Part shown: in pieces, positions 51,196 to 59,328 of the stretch
Numbering within the stretch: position 1 is the stretch's first letter
How the letters are laid out: each line of letters starts with the position of its first letter
Origin: Actinoplanes oblitus
Lineage (GTDB): Bacteria > Actinomycetota > Actinomycetes > Mycobacteriales > Micromonosporaceae
Assembly (NCBI RefSeq): GCF_030252345.1
Contig: NZ_CP126980.1
Span: 5,533,501 to 5,597,500, forward strand
Direction: 5' to 3'
Length of the DNA: 64,000 nucleotides
Translations under genes and position numbers: made by a program
The notes under the pieces: model-generated
The model's input: the letters and a program-made list of their open reading frames with translations, nothing else
What the model was told of the DNA's origin: nothing
Databases searched by the model: none

Positions 51196-53513
51196 CGTCG
51201 TCCTCCAGCCCGGACCTTGCTGACCCGGCACGCGGCGGTCTTGAAGCAGGGCTGTTTGGAGACCGGATCCCAGACGGTCATGGTGAGTTCGTTCGCCTGC
51301 CGGTCCTCCCCGCCGTAGTGGAACGGCGCGAAGACCGCGCCCTCCTTGACCCGCCCGATCCGGGCCGGCGCCTCGATCGAGCCACGCGGCGACTCGACCC
51401 GCACCATGTCACCCTCGGCGATCCCGAGCCGTTCGGCGTCGGCCGGGGACAGCTCGACCCACATGTCCGGGGCCGCCCGGCGCAGCGGCTCGGCGCGGCC
51501 GGTCTTGGTCCGGGTGTGGAATTGGTGGACGGTCCGGCCGGTCGTGTAGAGCAGCGGATACTCCTCGCTGGTCGGCTCGTGGGCGGGCGTGTAGTCGGCG
51601 CCCTTCAGGAACGCCCGGCCGTCCGGACGCAGCGCCCGGTGCTCCTGCTGGGTGACGGCGGCCCCGGTGAGCAGGTCGTGGCCGTAGGTCTCGCAGTACT
51701 CGGTGGCGCTCGGGAAGACCGCGTCGGTGTAGAGCCGCTCGGTGCCGTCCGGGGCCGCCTCGGTGACGGGCCACCGGATGCCCGTCGGTCCGCGCAGTTT
51801 CGCGTACGTCAGTCCGCTGTAGTCACACGGCCGGCCCGCGCTGGCCGCCCGCCACGCGTCGAACGCCTCCTCCGGCGTCCGCCACTTGACCAGCGGAGCG
51901 CCGTCGTCGTCCCGGAAGTCCATGGCGTCCGCGTAGGCCAGGAAGATGTCCAGGTCGCTGCGTGCCTCGCCGGGCGGGTCGACGGCCTTCTCGGACAGGT
52001 GCACGGTGCGGTCCGCGTTGGTGAAGGTGCCGGTCTTCTCACCCCAGCCGGCGGCCGGCAGCACCACGTCGGCGAGCCGGGCGGTCTCGGTCAGGAACAG
52101 GTCCTGGACCACCACGAAGCACTGCTCGCCGGCGAGGATCCGGCGGATCCGGGCGGATTCCGGCATGGACACCGCCGGATTGGTGGCGGAGATCCACAGG
52201 AAGCCGATCGAGCCCTCCTCGGCGTAGCTGATGATCTGCATGGCGTGCGTCGGATCGGCCCAGTGCGGAATCTTCAGCGGATCGACGTTCCACAGCTCGG
52301 CCAGCTGCCGGACGTGCTGCTCGTCGTCCCAGTTGCGGAATCCGGGCAGGTCGCCGTCGGCACCGCACTCCCGGTTGTTCTGCGCTGTCGGCTGCCCGTT
52401 CATCTGCAGGATGCCGGCGCCCGGCCGGCCGATCATGCCGCGCAGCAGGTGCAGGTTGTTCACCGCCACGGCGGCCGCGGTGGCCTGGTGCGACTGGTAG
52501 AAGCCCTGCAGCACGGTGGAGAGCACGGCCCCGCCGGTACCGAAGATCCGGGCGGCCCGGCGCAGCTCCGCCGGGTCGATGCCACAGATCTCGGCGACCC
52601 GCTCCGGGGTGTACCAGCCGACGACCTCCCGCAGCTCGTCGACGCCGAGGGTGTGCTCGGCCACCCACGTGTCGTCGACCCAGCCGTGCTCGAACAGTTC
52701 GCGGGTGAGACCGTTCATCAGCGCGAGGTTGGTACCGACGCGCGGGGCCAGGTGCACGCCGCCGGTCCGCACGGCCTCCTCGGCGACCTTGGTACGGCGC
52801 GGGTCGACGCAGACCAGCACCGGCGGGTGGGGGCCGCGGGTGCGGTCCAGGACCCGGCTCCACAGGACGGTCTGCGTCTCGGCGAGGTTGTGGCCGTACA
52901 GAAAAATGGTGTCGCAATGCTCGATGTCGGCGTAGCAACCGGGTTGCCCGTCGGCGCCGAACGACTCCTTGAGCGCGGCAGCGGCGGTCGCCGTGCACAG
53001 CCGGGTGTTGCCGTCCATGTGCGGGGTGCCGAGGCCGGCCTTGCCGATCACCGACAGCGTGTAGTACTCCTCCAGGAACAGCTGGCCGCTGGTGTAGAAG
53101 CCATGCGACAGCGGTCCCTTCTCGCGCAGCAGCCGCTGCGACACCTCGACGATCCGGCCCATCGCGGCCGGCCAGTCGCACTCGACCAGGGCCCCGCCCT
53201 CGCGGATCATCGGCCGGGTCAGCCGGTCGGCCGCGTGGGACCACACGGTGCTGCCGTACAGGCCCTTCGGGCCGAGCCGGCCGTGGTTGACCTCGTCGCT
53301 CGCCCGGCCGCGGACCCCTACCATCCGGCCATCCTTGACCGCGATGTCGCAGCCGCAGCCATTGCTGCACAGCAGGCAGGCGCTGTGCACCCAGCGGTCG
53401 ACCTGCTCCTCGGTGACGCCCGGGTCCAGGTGCTGATCGACCCGGACCGGCCACACCGTGCCCTTGGCGTGCGGCGTCCCGGCACCCCAGATATCAACGG
53501 TTCTGTCTGTCAC
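51192..53513 (-). CDS. Molybdopterin oxidoreductase (nitrate/formate dehydrogenase-like) with altered Fe-S motif
   Basis: 773 residues, DMSO-reductase family. The N-terminal Fe-S motif is CLLCSNGC (Cys46, 49, 53) with an extra Cys55, but the fourth Cys expected in a RLCxKG-type motif is Gly81 (GRLGPKG). NTRLCTATA (Cys173) is the likely Mo ligand, as in Nap/Nas/Fdh enzymes. ILQMNGQPTAQNNRECGADG, WISATNPAVSMP and the C-terminal molydop-binding domain (VELSPADAERLGIAEGDMVR) are present. GTG 53513 overlaps the P450 stop by four bases. The substrate is not evident; coupling to a fatty-acid peroxygenase is unusual. Confidence 0.9.
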   Translation of the reverse strand: MTDRTVDIWGAGTPHAKGTVWPVRVDQHLDPGVTEEQVDRWVHSACLLCSNGCGCDIAVKDGRMVGVRGRASDEVNHGRLGPKGLYGSTVWSHAADRLTRPMIREGGALVECDWPAAMGRIVEVSQRLLREKGPLSHGFYTSGQLFLEEYYTLSVIGKAGLGTPHMDGNTRLCTATAAAALKESFGADGQPGCYADIEHCDTIFLYGHNLAETQTVLWSRVLDRTRGPHPPVLVCVDPRRTKVAEEAVRTGGVHLAPRVGTNLALMNGLTRELFEHGWVDDTWVAEHTLGVDELREVVGWYTPERVAEICGIDPAELRRAARIFGTGGAVLSTVLQGFYQSHQATAAAVAVNNLHLLRGMIGRPGAGILQMNGQPTAQNNRECGADGDLPGFRNWDDEQHVRQLAELWNVDPLKIPHWADPTHAMQIISYAEEGSIGFLWISATNPAVSMPESARIRRILAGEQCFVVVQDLFLTETARLADVVLPAAGWGEKTGTFTNADRTVHLSEKAVDPPGEARSDLDIFLAYADAMDFRDDDGAPLVKWRTPEEAFDAWRAASAGRPCDYSGLTYAKLRGPTGIRWPVTEAAPDGTERLYTDAVFPSATEYCETYGHDLLTGAAVTQQEHRALRPDGRAFLKGADYTPAHEPTSEEYPLLYTTGRTVHQFHTRTKTGRAEPLRRAAPDMWVELSPADAERLGIAEGDMVRVESPRGSIEAPARIGRVKEGAVFAPFHYGGEDRQANELTMTVWDPVSKQPCFKTAACRVSKVRAGGRR

Positions 53514-54802
53514 CCGGGTTGGCTACCCTGGCCGTCCCCCGCCGAAACGGTGTGCCGCGCCGCGCCGGTACCGGTCACCCGCAGCTCGACCCGGCTGCGG
53601 GGCAGCGCCGGGATGCGGCGCAGCGAGATGCTCAGGTCCTGGTCGCCGGGCACTTCGTAGTCGAGCCGGGCCAGCCGGATCGCCAGGGTGGACAGCAGGG
53701 CGACGGTGACGTCCTCGCCGGGGCACCGATGCCCCTCCCGCGGATCGCCGCCACCCTGCGGGATCAGCTCGTCGCGACCGGGTTCGCGGCCGAGGAACCG
53801 GTCCGGGTCGAACCGGTACGGGTCCGGCCAGAGCCGCGAGTCGTGGTTCTGCCCGTAGATGTCCAGCAGCACGAGGGAGCCGCTCGGGATGTGCTCGTCC
53901 TGGAAGGTCAGGTCCCGGACGGCGGTCCCGCCGACGAACGGGGCGAACGGGTAGAAGCGGCGTAGCTCGTGGGCGAAGGCGACGGCGTAGCCGAGGTCGC
54001 CGTCGCGCAGCGGGTCGCGCAGCTCCGGCCACCGGTGCAGCGCGTGCCCGGCGAACGTGACGAACCACGACACCGCGACCGTCGGCCGCAGCACGTTGAG
54101 CAGCTCGACCGCGGCACGCTCCGGCGTCAGCAGCCGCCCGTCGGTCTCGGTGTGCCGGGCCACCAGGCCGAGCACCGAGTCGTCCGGCTCGCCGGCCCGG
54201 TGCTGCTCGATCACCCCGGCCAGCCGGCGTTCCAGGCGGCCGCGGGCCCGGCGCGCCCGCCAGTGCCGGGGCCCGCCGGTGGCGAACCCGTCGACCAGCG
54301 CGGTCAGGTCCGCCGCCGTCCGGTCCAGGTCGGCGGGGTCGAGCGGCACCTCGGCCCAGTCGTGGACCGCCCTGGTCAGCACCCGGGCGGTCGCGTCGAA
54401 CAGAACCACCCGCGGCTGGGTGGCCCAGTCGGCGGCCGCGCTGTCCCAGACCTGCCCGGCGCGCTCGGCGAGCCGGCCGACCCGGTGCGGATCCTTGAGC
54501 CCGGCCAGGAACATCAGCTTGCGGTTGCGGTGCTCGATGCCGTCGAGGGTGTGGATGGCGCCGTACCCGAACAGCGTGCCGCGCACCGGCTCGGGAAGAG
54601 CGCCGTGCCGCCGCACGTGCGACTCGTCGTAGAAGAACCGCACCGCCTCCGGCCCGCGCAGCCCGACCGCGTGCTTGCCCATCAGCCGCGTATGCATGAT
54701 GTCCGGGTCCGGCGACCGGCGCCACCGGCCGGGGAACCAGGAGTAGCCCTGAACGGCGAGACCGAGGCTGTCGTCAACGAGGGGATGCCGATGCACAGAC
54801 AT
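53510..54802 (-). CDS. CYP152-type P450 peroxygenase
   Basis: 430 residues. The haem-binding region IPQGGGDPREGHRCPGE (Cys360) and the RP motif LLNVLRPTVAVSW (Arg239-Pro240) are characteristic of CYP152 fatty-acid peroxygenases, which replace the usual acid-alcohol pair by Arg-Pro and use H2O2 rather than a reductase. Other matching blocks are GFATGGPRHWRARRARGR and RRFYPFAPFVGG. Family members alpha- or beta-hydroxylate or decarboxylate fatty acids. It is first in an operon with a molybdopterin oxidoreductase and a helical protein. Confidence 0.92.
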   Translation of the reverse strand: MSVHRHPLVDDSLGLAVQGYSWFPGRWRRSPDPDIMHTRLMGKHAVGLRGPEAVRFFYDESHVRRHGALPEPVRGTLFGYGAIHTLDGIEHRNRKLMFLAGLKDPHRVGRLAERAGQVWDSAAADWATQPRVVLFDATARVLTRAVHDWAEVPLDPADLDRTAADLTALVDGFATGGPRHWRARRARGRLERRLAGVIEQHRAGEPDDSVLGLVARHTETDGRLLTPERAAVELLNVLRPTVAVSWFVTFAGHALHRWPELRDPLRDGDLGYAVAFAHELRRFYPFAPFVGGTAVRDLTFQDEHIPSGSLVLLDIYGQNHDSRLWPDPYRFDPDRFLGREPGRDELIPQGGGDPREGHRCPGEDVTVALLSTLAIRLARLDYEVPGDQDLSISLRRIPALPRSRVELRVTGTGAARHTVSAGDGQGSQPG

Positions 54803-54898
54803 GCGCCCTGCTATTCCCGCCCGGACCGGCCGGAAACGGCATCACCCCGCCGTTCCCCGGGTATCGCCGATGACCAACCCACCGATCGGAGGAATCTG

Positions 54899-55252
54899 AT
54901 GACGAGCCGTTTCACGCAGTGGACCCTGGACGTCGACGACGTGCGCCGGCAGGCCGCGTTCTGGTCGGCCGCCCTCGGCTACGAGATCGAGTACGGCCCC
55001 GACGGCGACGCGCACCTGCTGCCTCCCGACGGCGGCCTGACCGTCTGGCTCCAGCCGTCCGCCGCCGGGAAGTCCGCCAAGAACCGCAACCACCCCGACC
55101 TGGTCGCCACCGACGGCGACGTGTCCGCCGAGGTCGCCCGCTTGCTCGCGCTCGGCGCCACCCGAGCCGACGTGGGCCAGACCGGCGACGAGCCGTTCAC
55201 CGTCCTGGCCGATCCGGAGGGCAACGAGTTCTGCCTCCTCCACCGCCACTGA
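54899..55252 (+). CDS. VOC-family (glyoxalase-like) protein
   Basis: 117 residues, a single vicinal-oxygen-chelate module: QWTLDVDDVRRQAAFWSAAL, HLLPPDGGLTVWLQP and TVLADPEGNEFCLLHRH. Actinobacterial genomes carry many of these with unknown substrates. GGAGGAATCTG precedes the ATG. It is divergent from the P450 and may be independent of it. Confidence 0.9.
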   Translation: MTSRFTQWTLDVDDVRRQAAFWSAALGYEIEYGPDGDAHLLPPDGGLTVWLQPSAAGKSAKNRNHPDLVATDGDVSAEVARLLALGATRADVGQTGDEPFTVLADPEGNEFCLLHRH

Positions 55253-55288
55253 CCCGGATCAAACCCGACTCACGGTACGGCGGGGAAG

Positions 55289-55969
55289 TCACCGCCGCAG
55301 CGCGGCGCCGATCTGCCGCTCGGCGGCGGCCAGATAGGTCGCCAGCTCGTCAGCGGCCTCACCTCGGCGACCGGCGGCGAGCTGGGCGGCGATCCGGGTG
55401 TTCTGCCGCAGGTACGGCTCGTGGAAGTCGCGGACCGCGCCCATCCGGTGAAAGATCAGCCGCATCTCGGCGAGCAGCAGGCCCATCTGGTGATCGAGCC
55501 GGGGGCTGCCGGCCAGCGCCGCCACGGCGCGGTGGAAGTCCTGGTTGGCGTCGGCGACGGCGGGCCAGTCGGCAGCGGCGGCAGCGGCCCGGCCCCGCTC
55601 GACGGCGGTGGTGACCCGGGCGACGGCGGCCGGGTCTCCGGCCAGGTCGCCGGAGCGCAGCGCGGCCGGCTCGATCAGGCGGCGGGCCCGGTAGACGTCG
55701 CGGACGTCGTCGGGGCCGGGCACGGCGACGAAGACCCCGCGGTTCTGCTCGCGCACCAGGATCCGCTCGCCGATCAGCTGGCCGAACGACTCACGGACGG
55801 TGTTGCGGGAGACCCGCAGCGCCTCGGCGAAGGCCTGCTCGGGCAGCCGGGCCCCGGGTGGCAGCCGGCCCGCAGCGATCTGCTCGCGGATCGCGCCGGC
55901 GACCCGGTCGGCGGTCGATGAGGTGGCGGCGACGCGGGTGGCGGCGAGGGCGGCCAGCACGGAGTCCAC
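55289..55969 (-). CDS. GntR-family regulator with FCD domain
   Basis: 226 residues. The N-terminal winged HTH contains LPEQAFAEALRVSRNTVRES and the FCD domain contains DFHRAVAALAGSPRLD and HEPYLRQNTRIAAQL, with His that can bind a metal. GTG 55969 is leaderless: TAGGGT (55976-55981) is six bases upstream. It is divergent from pxpBC across 50 bases that hold a 13-bp palindrome, so it most likely represses the oxoprolinase genes, itself, or both. Confidence 0.9.
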   Translation of the reverse strand: MDSVLAALAATRVAATSSTADRVAGAIREQIAAGRLPPGARLPEQAFAEALRVSRNTVRESFGQLIGERILVREQNRGVFVAVPGPDDVRDVYRARRLIEPAALRSGDLAGDPAAVARVTTAVERGRAAAAAADWPAVADANQDFHRAVAALAGSPRLDHQMGLLLAEMRLIFHRMGAVRDFHEPYLRQNTRIAAQLAAGRRGEAADELATYLAAAERQIGAALRR

Positions 55970-55975
55970 GGGAGC

Positions 55976-56013
55976 ACCCTACTCTTGTTGAATTGTTGAG
56001 CAATCCCTAGGCT
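55976..56013. promoter_or_regulatory. Face-to-face leaderless promoters sharing one operator
   Basis: Forward promoter: TTGTTG (55985-55990), a 17-bp spacer, TAGGCT (56008-56013), then six bases to the pxpB GTG. Reverse promoter: TTGCTC (56003 to 55998), a 16-bp spacer, TAGGGT (55981 to 55976), then six bases to the regulator GTG. The palindrome ATTGTTGAGCAAT (55992-56004, one mismatched pair) lies inside both, so one bound GntR dimer could shut both. Confidence 0.6.
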
Positions 56014-56019
56014 GAGGCC

Positions 56020-56634
56020 GTGAGGGTGCTGCGGTACGGGGATCGGGCGCTGCTGGTGGACCTCGGCTCCGAGGCCGGGCCACTCGCCGCCGCCGCGCTG
56101 GCCCGGGCCTGCCGGGAGCAGGTGCCGGGCCTGCTCGACGCGACGCCGGCGGCGCGGACCGTGCTGCTCGCGCTCGACACCCGCACCGATCCGTCCGAGG
56201 TGCGCCGCCGGCTCGCTGAGGTGCGCGTCGATCGCCCCGGCGCGGCGGCAGCGGGACTCGTCCGGATCGTGGTGCGCTACGACGGCCCGGACCTGGCGGA
56301 GGTGTCCGAGCTGACCGGCCTCTCCCCCGGCGAGGTCGTCCGGCGGCACACCAGCGGGACCTGGCAGGTGGCGTTCGGCGGTTTCGCGCCCGGCTTCGCC
56401 TATCTCGTCGGCGGCGACCCGGCCCTCGCGGTGCCCCGGCGTTCCGAGCCGCGCACCTCGGTGCCGGCGGGTTCGGTGGCGCTCGCCGGCGAGTACAGCG
56501 CGGTCTACCCCCGCCCGTCGCCGGGCGGATGGCAGTTGATCGGGACCACCTCGGCGCGGCTGTGGGACCTCGACCGGGAACCGCCCGCCCTCCTGCAGCC
56601 GGGCGACCGGGTGAAATTCGAGGTGACAGCGTGA
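56020..56634 (+). CDS. pxpB: 5-oxoprolinase subunit B (KipI type)
   Basis: 204 residues. YGDRALLVDLGSEAG, LVRIVVRYDGPDLAEVSELT, WQVAFGGFAPGFAYL and VPAGSVALAGEYSAVYPRPS are the PxpB pattern. With PxpA and PxpC it hydrolyses 5-oxoproline to glutamate using ATP. The stop overlaps the pxpC start by four bases. No pxpA (LamB/YcsF family) is in the window, so the third subunit must be encoded elsewhere. Confidence 0.92.
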   Translation: MRVLRYGDRALLVDLGSEAGPLAAAALARACREQVPGLLDATPAARTVLLALDTRTDPSEVRRRLAEVRVDRPGAAAAGLVRIVVRYDGPDLAEVSELTGLSPGEVVRRHTSGTWQVAFGGFAPGFAYLVGGDPALAVPRRSEPRTSVPAGSVALAGEYSAVYPRPSPGGWQLIGTTSARLWDLDREPPALLQPGDRVKFEVTA

Positions 56635-57482
56635 TCGAGGTCCTCGCACCCGGCCCCCTGGCGACGATCCAGGACCTCGGGCGGCCCGGCTTCGCCGCCG
56701 TCGGGGTCGGCCGCTCGGGCGCCGCCGACCGCGCCGCCCTCACCCTGGCCAACCGCCTGGTCGCCAACCCGGAGGGCGCCGCCTGCGTGGAGACCCTGCT
56801 CGGCGGCCTGACCGTGCGAGCGCTGCGCCAGGTCTGGGTGGCGATCGCCGGGGCACCCGCGCCGGCCACCGTCGACGGCACCCCGGCCGGGCACCACGCA
56901 CTGTTCACCCTGCGCCCCGGCCAGCGGCTGCGGCTCGGCACCCCGCCCACCGGCCTGCGCACCTATCTCGCCGTCCGTGGCGGTGTCGACGTGCCACCCG
57001 TGCTCGGCTCCCGCAGCCGCGACACCCTGTCCGGCATCGGGCCCGAGCCCCTCGCCGTGGGCACCCTGCTGCCGATCGGCCCGGAACCGCCGGCCTGGCC
57101 GGTCACCGAGGTCGCCCCGGTGCCGGTCCCGCCCGGCGGCCCGGTCACGCTGCGGGCGATCCGCGGACCCCGGGACCATTTCCTCACCGACCCGCTGGCG
57201 CTGCGGCGCGACGGCTGGACGGTCTCGTCCCGGTCCGACCGGATCGGCCTGCGGCTGACCGGCAACGTCATCCCGGTCGACCCGGCGGCCGCCGGCATCC
57301 CCAGCGAAGGCCTGGCCCGAGGCGCCGTGCAGCTGCCGCCGGGCGGCGAGCCCGTGGTGTTCCTGGCCGACCATCCCACCACCGGCGGATACCCGGTGGT
57401 GGCGGTGCTGCTCGACGCCGACGTGGACCGCGCGAGCCAGCTCCGCCCGGGGCAGCCGGTCCGGATCGCGCTGACCGACTGA
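56631..57482 (+). CDS. pxpC: 5-oxoprolinase subunit C (KipA type)
   Basis: 283 residues. VLAPGPLATIQDLGRPGFAAVGVGRSG is the PxpC start (residues about 4-30), and YLAVRGGVDVPPVLGSRSRD, GLRLTGNVIPVDPA and FLADHPTTGGYPVVA follow in order. GTG 56631 is coupled to pxpB. It forms a complex with PxpB in 5-oxoproline degradation. The region just after its stop carries the sugar-type operators of the next gene. Confidence 0.93.
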   Translation: MIEVLAPGPLATIQDLGRPGFAAVGVGRSGAADRAALTLANRLVANPEGAACVETLLGGLTVRALRQVWVAIAGAPAPATVDGTPAGHHALFTLRPGQRLRLGTPPTGLRTYLAVRGGVDVPPVLGSRSRDTLSGIGPEPLAVGTLLPIGPEPPAWPVTEVAPVPVPPGGPVTLRAIRGPRDHFLTDPLALRRDGWTVSSRSDRIGLRLTGNVIPVDPAAAGIPSEGLARGAVQLPPGGEPVVFLADHPTTGGYPVVAVLLDADVDRASQLRPGQPVRIALTD

Positions 57483-57483
57483 G

Positions 57484-57522
57484 TGGGAGCGCTCTTGCGA
57501 GCGGACAGTCGAAGCGCTTGAA
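57484..57522. promoter_or_regulatory. CebR-like and AAGCGCTT operator candidates before the esterase
   Basis: TGGGAGCGCTC at 57484-57494 matches the first 11 of 14 positions of the CebR cellobiose operator. A second LacI-type core, AAGCGCTT, lies at 57512-57519, its centre 25 bp further on. Both are within 80 bases of the secreted esterase start, so sugar-dependent control by a LacI protein is likely. The LacI gene of this window is at the fructose locus, so the regulator is presumably elsewhere. Confidence 0.5.
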
Positions 57523-57562
57523 TCGATCCTGGCCGATGCCCCGAGTCGCCAGGAGCGAAGAC

Positions 57563-58684
57563 ATGAACCGTACGTCCCGGCACGCGCTGGCCGCGCTCGG
57601 CGCCGCCCTGATCCTCGGCACGACGACCGCCGGACCGGCGACCGCCGCCGGACCCGCGGCGGGCACGTCGGCGCGCTCCCAGGTGCACACCGCCGGCCGC
57701 GTCGGCCCGGTACCGGGCGGCACCGGCTTCACCTGGCCGGGCGTCTACTTCGAGGGTCGCTTCCTCGGCACCAGCGTGGGACTGGCACTCGACGACGCGG
57801 TCAACGACTACGACGTGCGGGTGGACGGCGGGCCGCCGATCACACTCGTCACCCCGGGCAGCGGCACCCACTGGATCGGTGGGCTGGCCCGGGGCGCGCA
57901 CACCGTACGCCTGGCCAAGCGGACCGAAAGCCCCTGGAACCTGGCGGTGTTCAGCGGTCTGGTCGCCGGTCCCGGCGGGCGGATCCTGAGCCGCCCGGCG
58001 GCCCGGCACCGGCAGATCGAGTTCATCGGCGATTCCTGGACCGCCGGGTACGGCGACATGTCCACCACCCGCGACTGCTCCGGCGCCGGGGTGCTGACCC
58101 GCAACAGCAACGCCGACCAGGCCTTCGGCGCCCGGACCGCCCGTGCGCTGCACGCGGACTACCAGGTGAACGCGTGGTCGGGCATCGGGATGGTGCGCAA
58201 CTACAACGGGAGCAACCCCGGCACCGACTACCGCACCTACTACGACCGGGCGTTCCAGGCGGTCGACGCGACGGTGTGGCGGCGGCCGCCCTCCTGGCAT
58301 CCGCGGGTGGTGGTGATCGGGCTGGGCATCAACGACTTCTCGACGGCGCTGAACCCCGGCGAGAAGTGGGCCGACGAAGCCGCCCTGGCCGCCGACTTCC
58401 AGGCCGCCTACCAGGGATTCCTGGACAAGCTCCGGGGCATCTACGGTCCGGGCGCCTATTTCGTGCTGACCTATCCGGACCTGAGTTACCGGACCACCGC
58501 ACTCGCCGACTCGATCCAGCGGATCGTCGCCGGGCGCACCGACCGGGTGCGGGCGCTCTACTACGACAACACGGCGCTGGGCCTGGACCTGATGGGCTGC
58601 GACTGGCACCCGTCGCTGCACGACCACGCGGCCCTGGCCGGCGCGCTCACCGACGAGCTGCGCACCCTGCCGATCAGGTGGTGA
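57563..58684 (+). CDS. Secreted SGNH-type carbohydrate esterase, CE2-like
   Basis: 373 residues. The signal peptide (ALAALGAALILGTTTAG) is followed by a beta-sandwich domain (about 40-150: YFEGRFLGTSVGLALDDA, VRLAKRTESPWNL) and an SGNH hydrolase domain with FIGDSWTAGYG (nucleophile Ser), SGIGMVRNY, VVIGLGINDFS (oxyanion Asn) and DWHPSLHDHA (catalytic Asp/His). The two-domain layout is that of CE2 acetyl-esterases acting on xylan, mannan or cello-oligosaccharides. AGGAG precedes the ATG. The operators upstream support induction by plant sugars. Confidence 0.88.
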   Translation: MNRTSRHALAALGAALILGTTTAGPATAAGPAAGTSARSQVHTAGRVGPVPGGTGFTWPGVYFEGRFLGTSVGLALDDAVNDYDVRVDGGPPITLVTPGSGTHWIGGLARGAHTVRLAKRTESPWNLAVFSGLVAGPGGRILSRPAARHRQIEFIGDSWTAGYGDMSTTRDCSGAGVLTRNSNADQAFGARTARALHADYQVNAWSGIGMVRNYNGSNPGTDYRTYYDRAFQAVDATVWRRPPSWHPRVVVIGLGINDFSTALNPGEKWADEAALAADFQAAYQGFLDKLRGIYGPGAYFVLTYPDLSYRTTALADSIQRIVAGRTDRVRALYYDNTALGLDLMGCDWHPSLHDHAALAGALTDELRTLPIRW

Positions 58685-58708
58685 TCGGGGTGCGGGCATG
58701 ATGCCCGC

Positions 58709-59161
58709 ATGACATCCACGGTACGTCGCGCCACCACCGAGGACCTGCCCGAGGTGGCGACGCTGTTCGCCGGATATCTCGACTTCTATCGGCGACCGGC
58801 GCCCCGGGAGACCATCCTCGCGTTCCTGCGGGAGCGGCACGAGCGCGACGAGTCCATCGTGCTGCTGGCCCGCACCCCGGGCGGGGAGCCGGCCGGGTTC
58901 GTCACCGTCTACCCGACCTTCTCCTCGCTGTCGATGGCACCGGTGTGGACCCTCAACGACCTGTTCGTCGCGCCGGCGGCCCGGCGCCTCGGCGTCGGCC
59001 AGGCCCTGGTGCGTGCCTGCGCCGCCGAGGCCCGGGCGGCCGGCGCGATCGGGGTCCAGCTGCAGACCGCGCCGGACAACACGAGCGCGCAGGCGCTGTA
59101 CCGGTCCGAGGGCTTCGAACCGGACACCTTCAGCGCCTACTACCTGCCGCTCCCCCGCTAG
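58709..59161 (+). CDS. GNAT-family acetyltransferase
   Basis: 150 residues. VRRATTEDLPEVATLFAGYL at the N-terminus, LNDLFVAPAARRLGVGQALV (the acetyl-CoA motif A) and LQTAPDNTSAQALYRSEGFE are typical GNAT elements. The acceptor is unknown. The gene end touches the stop of a SigJ remnant on the other strand. Confidence 0.9.
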   Translation: MTSTVRRATTEDLPEVATLFAGYLDFYRRPAPRETILAFLRERHERDESIVLLARTPGGEPAGFVTVYPTFSSLSMAPVWTLNDLFVAPAARRLGVGQALVRACAAEARAAGAIGVQLQTAPDNTSAQALYRSEGFEPDTFSAYYLPLPR

Positions 59162-59328
59162 CGGCGCAGCGTGGCCGACTGCTCCAGGCGGGCCGGCTTC
59201 GCCGGGTCGCGCACCGCGTAGGGGGCGGTCACCAGGCCGTCGTCGATCCGGACCGGGACGACCGTGTCGATCTCACCGTCGGACCGGAACAGCAGCGCCG
59301 GGCGGCCACGGGGAAGATCCCCACCCGC
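59158..59328 (-). pseudogene. C-terminal remnant of a SigJ-type ECF sigma factor
   Basis: 57 codons with no start codon encode RPALLFRSDGEIDTVVPVRI, DDGLVTAPYAVRDPAK and LEQSATLRR, which match the SnoaL-like tail of SigJ/ECF41-type sigma factors. The sigma2 and sigma4 DNA-binding parts are gone. The segment is in the same frame as, and directly after, the stop of the DUF11 gene, so the rest was replaced or deleted at about 59328. Confidence 0.6.
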
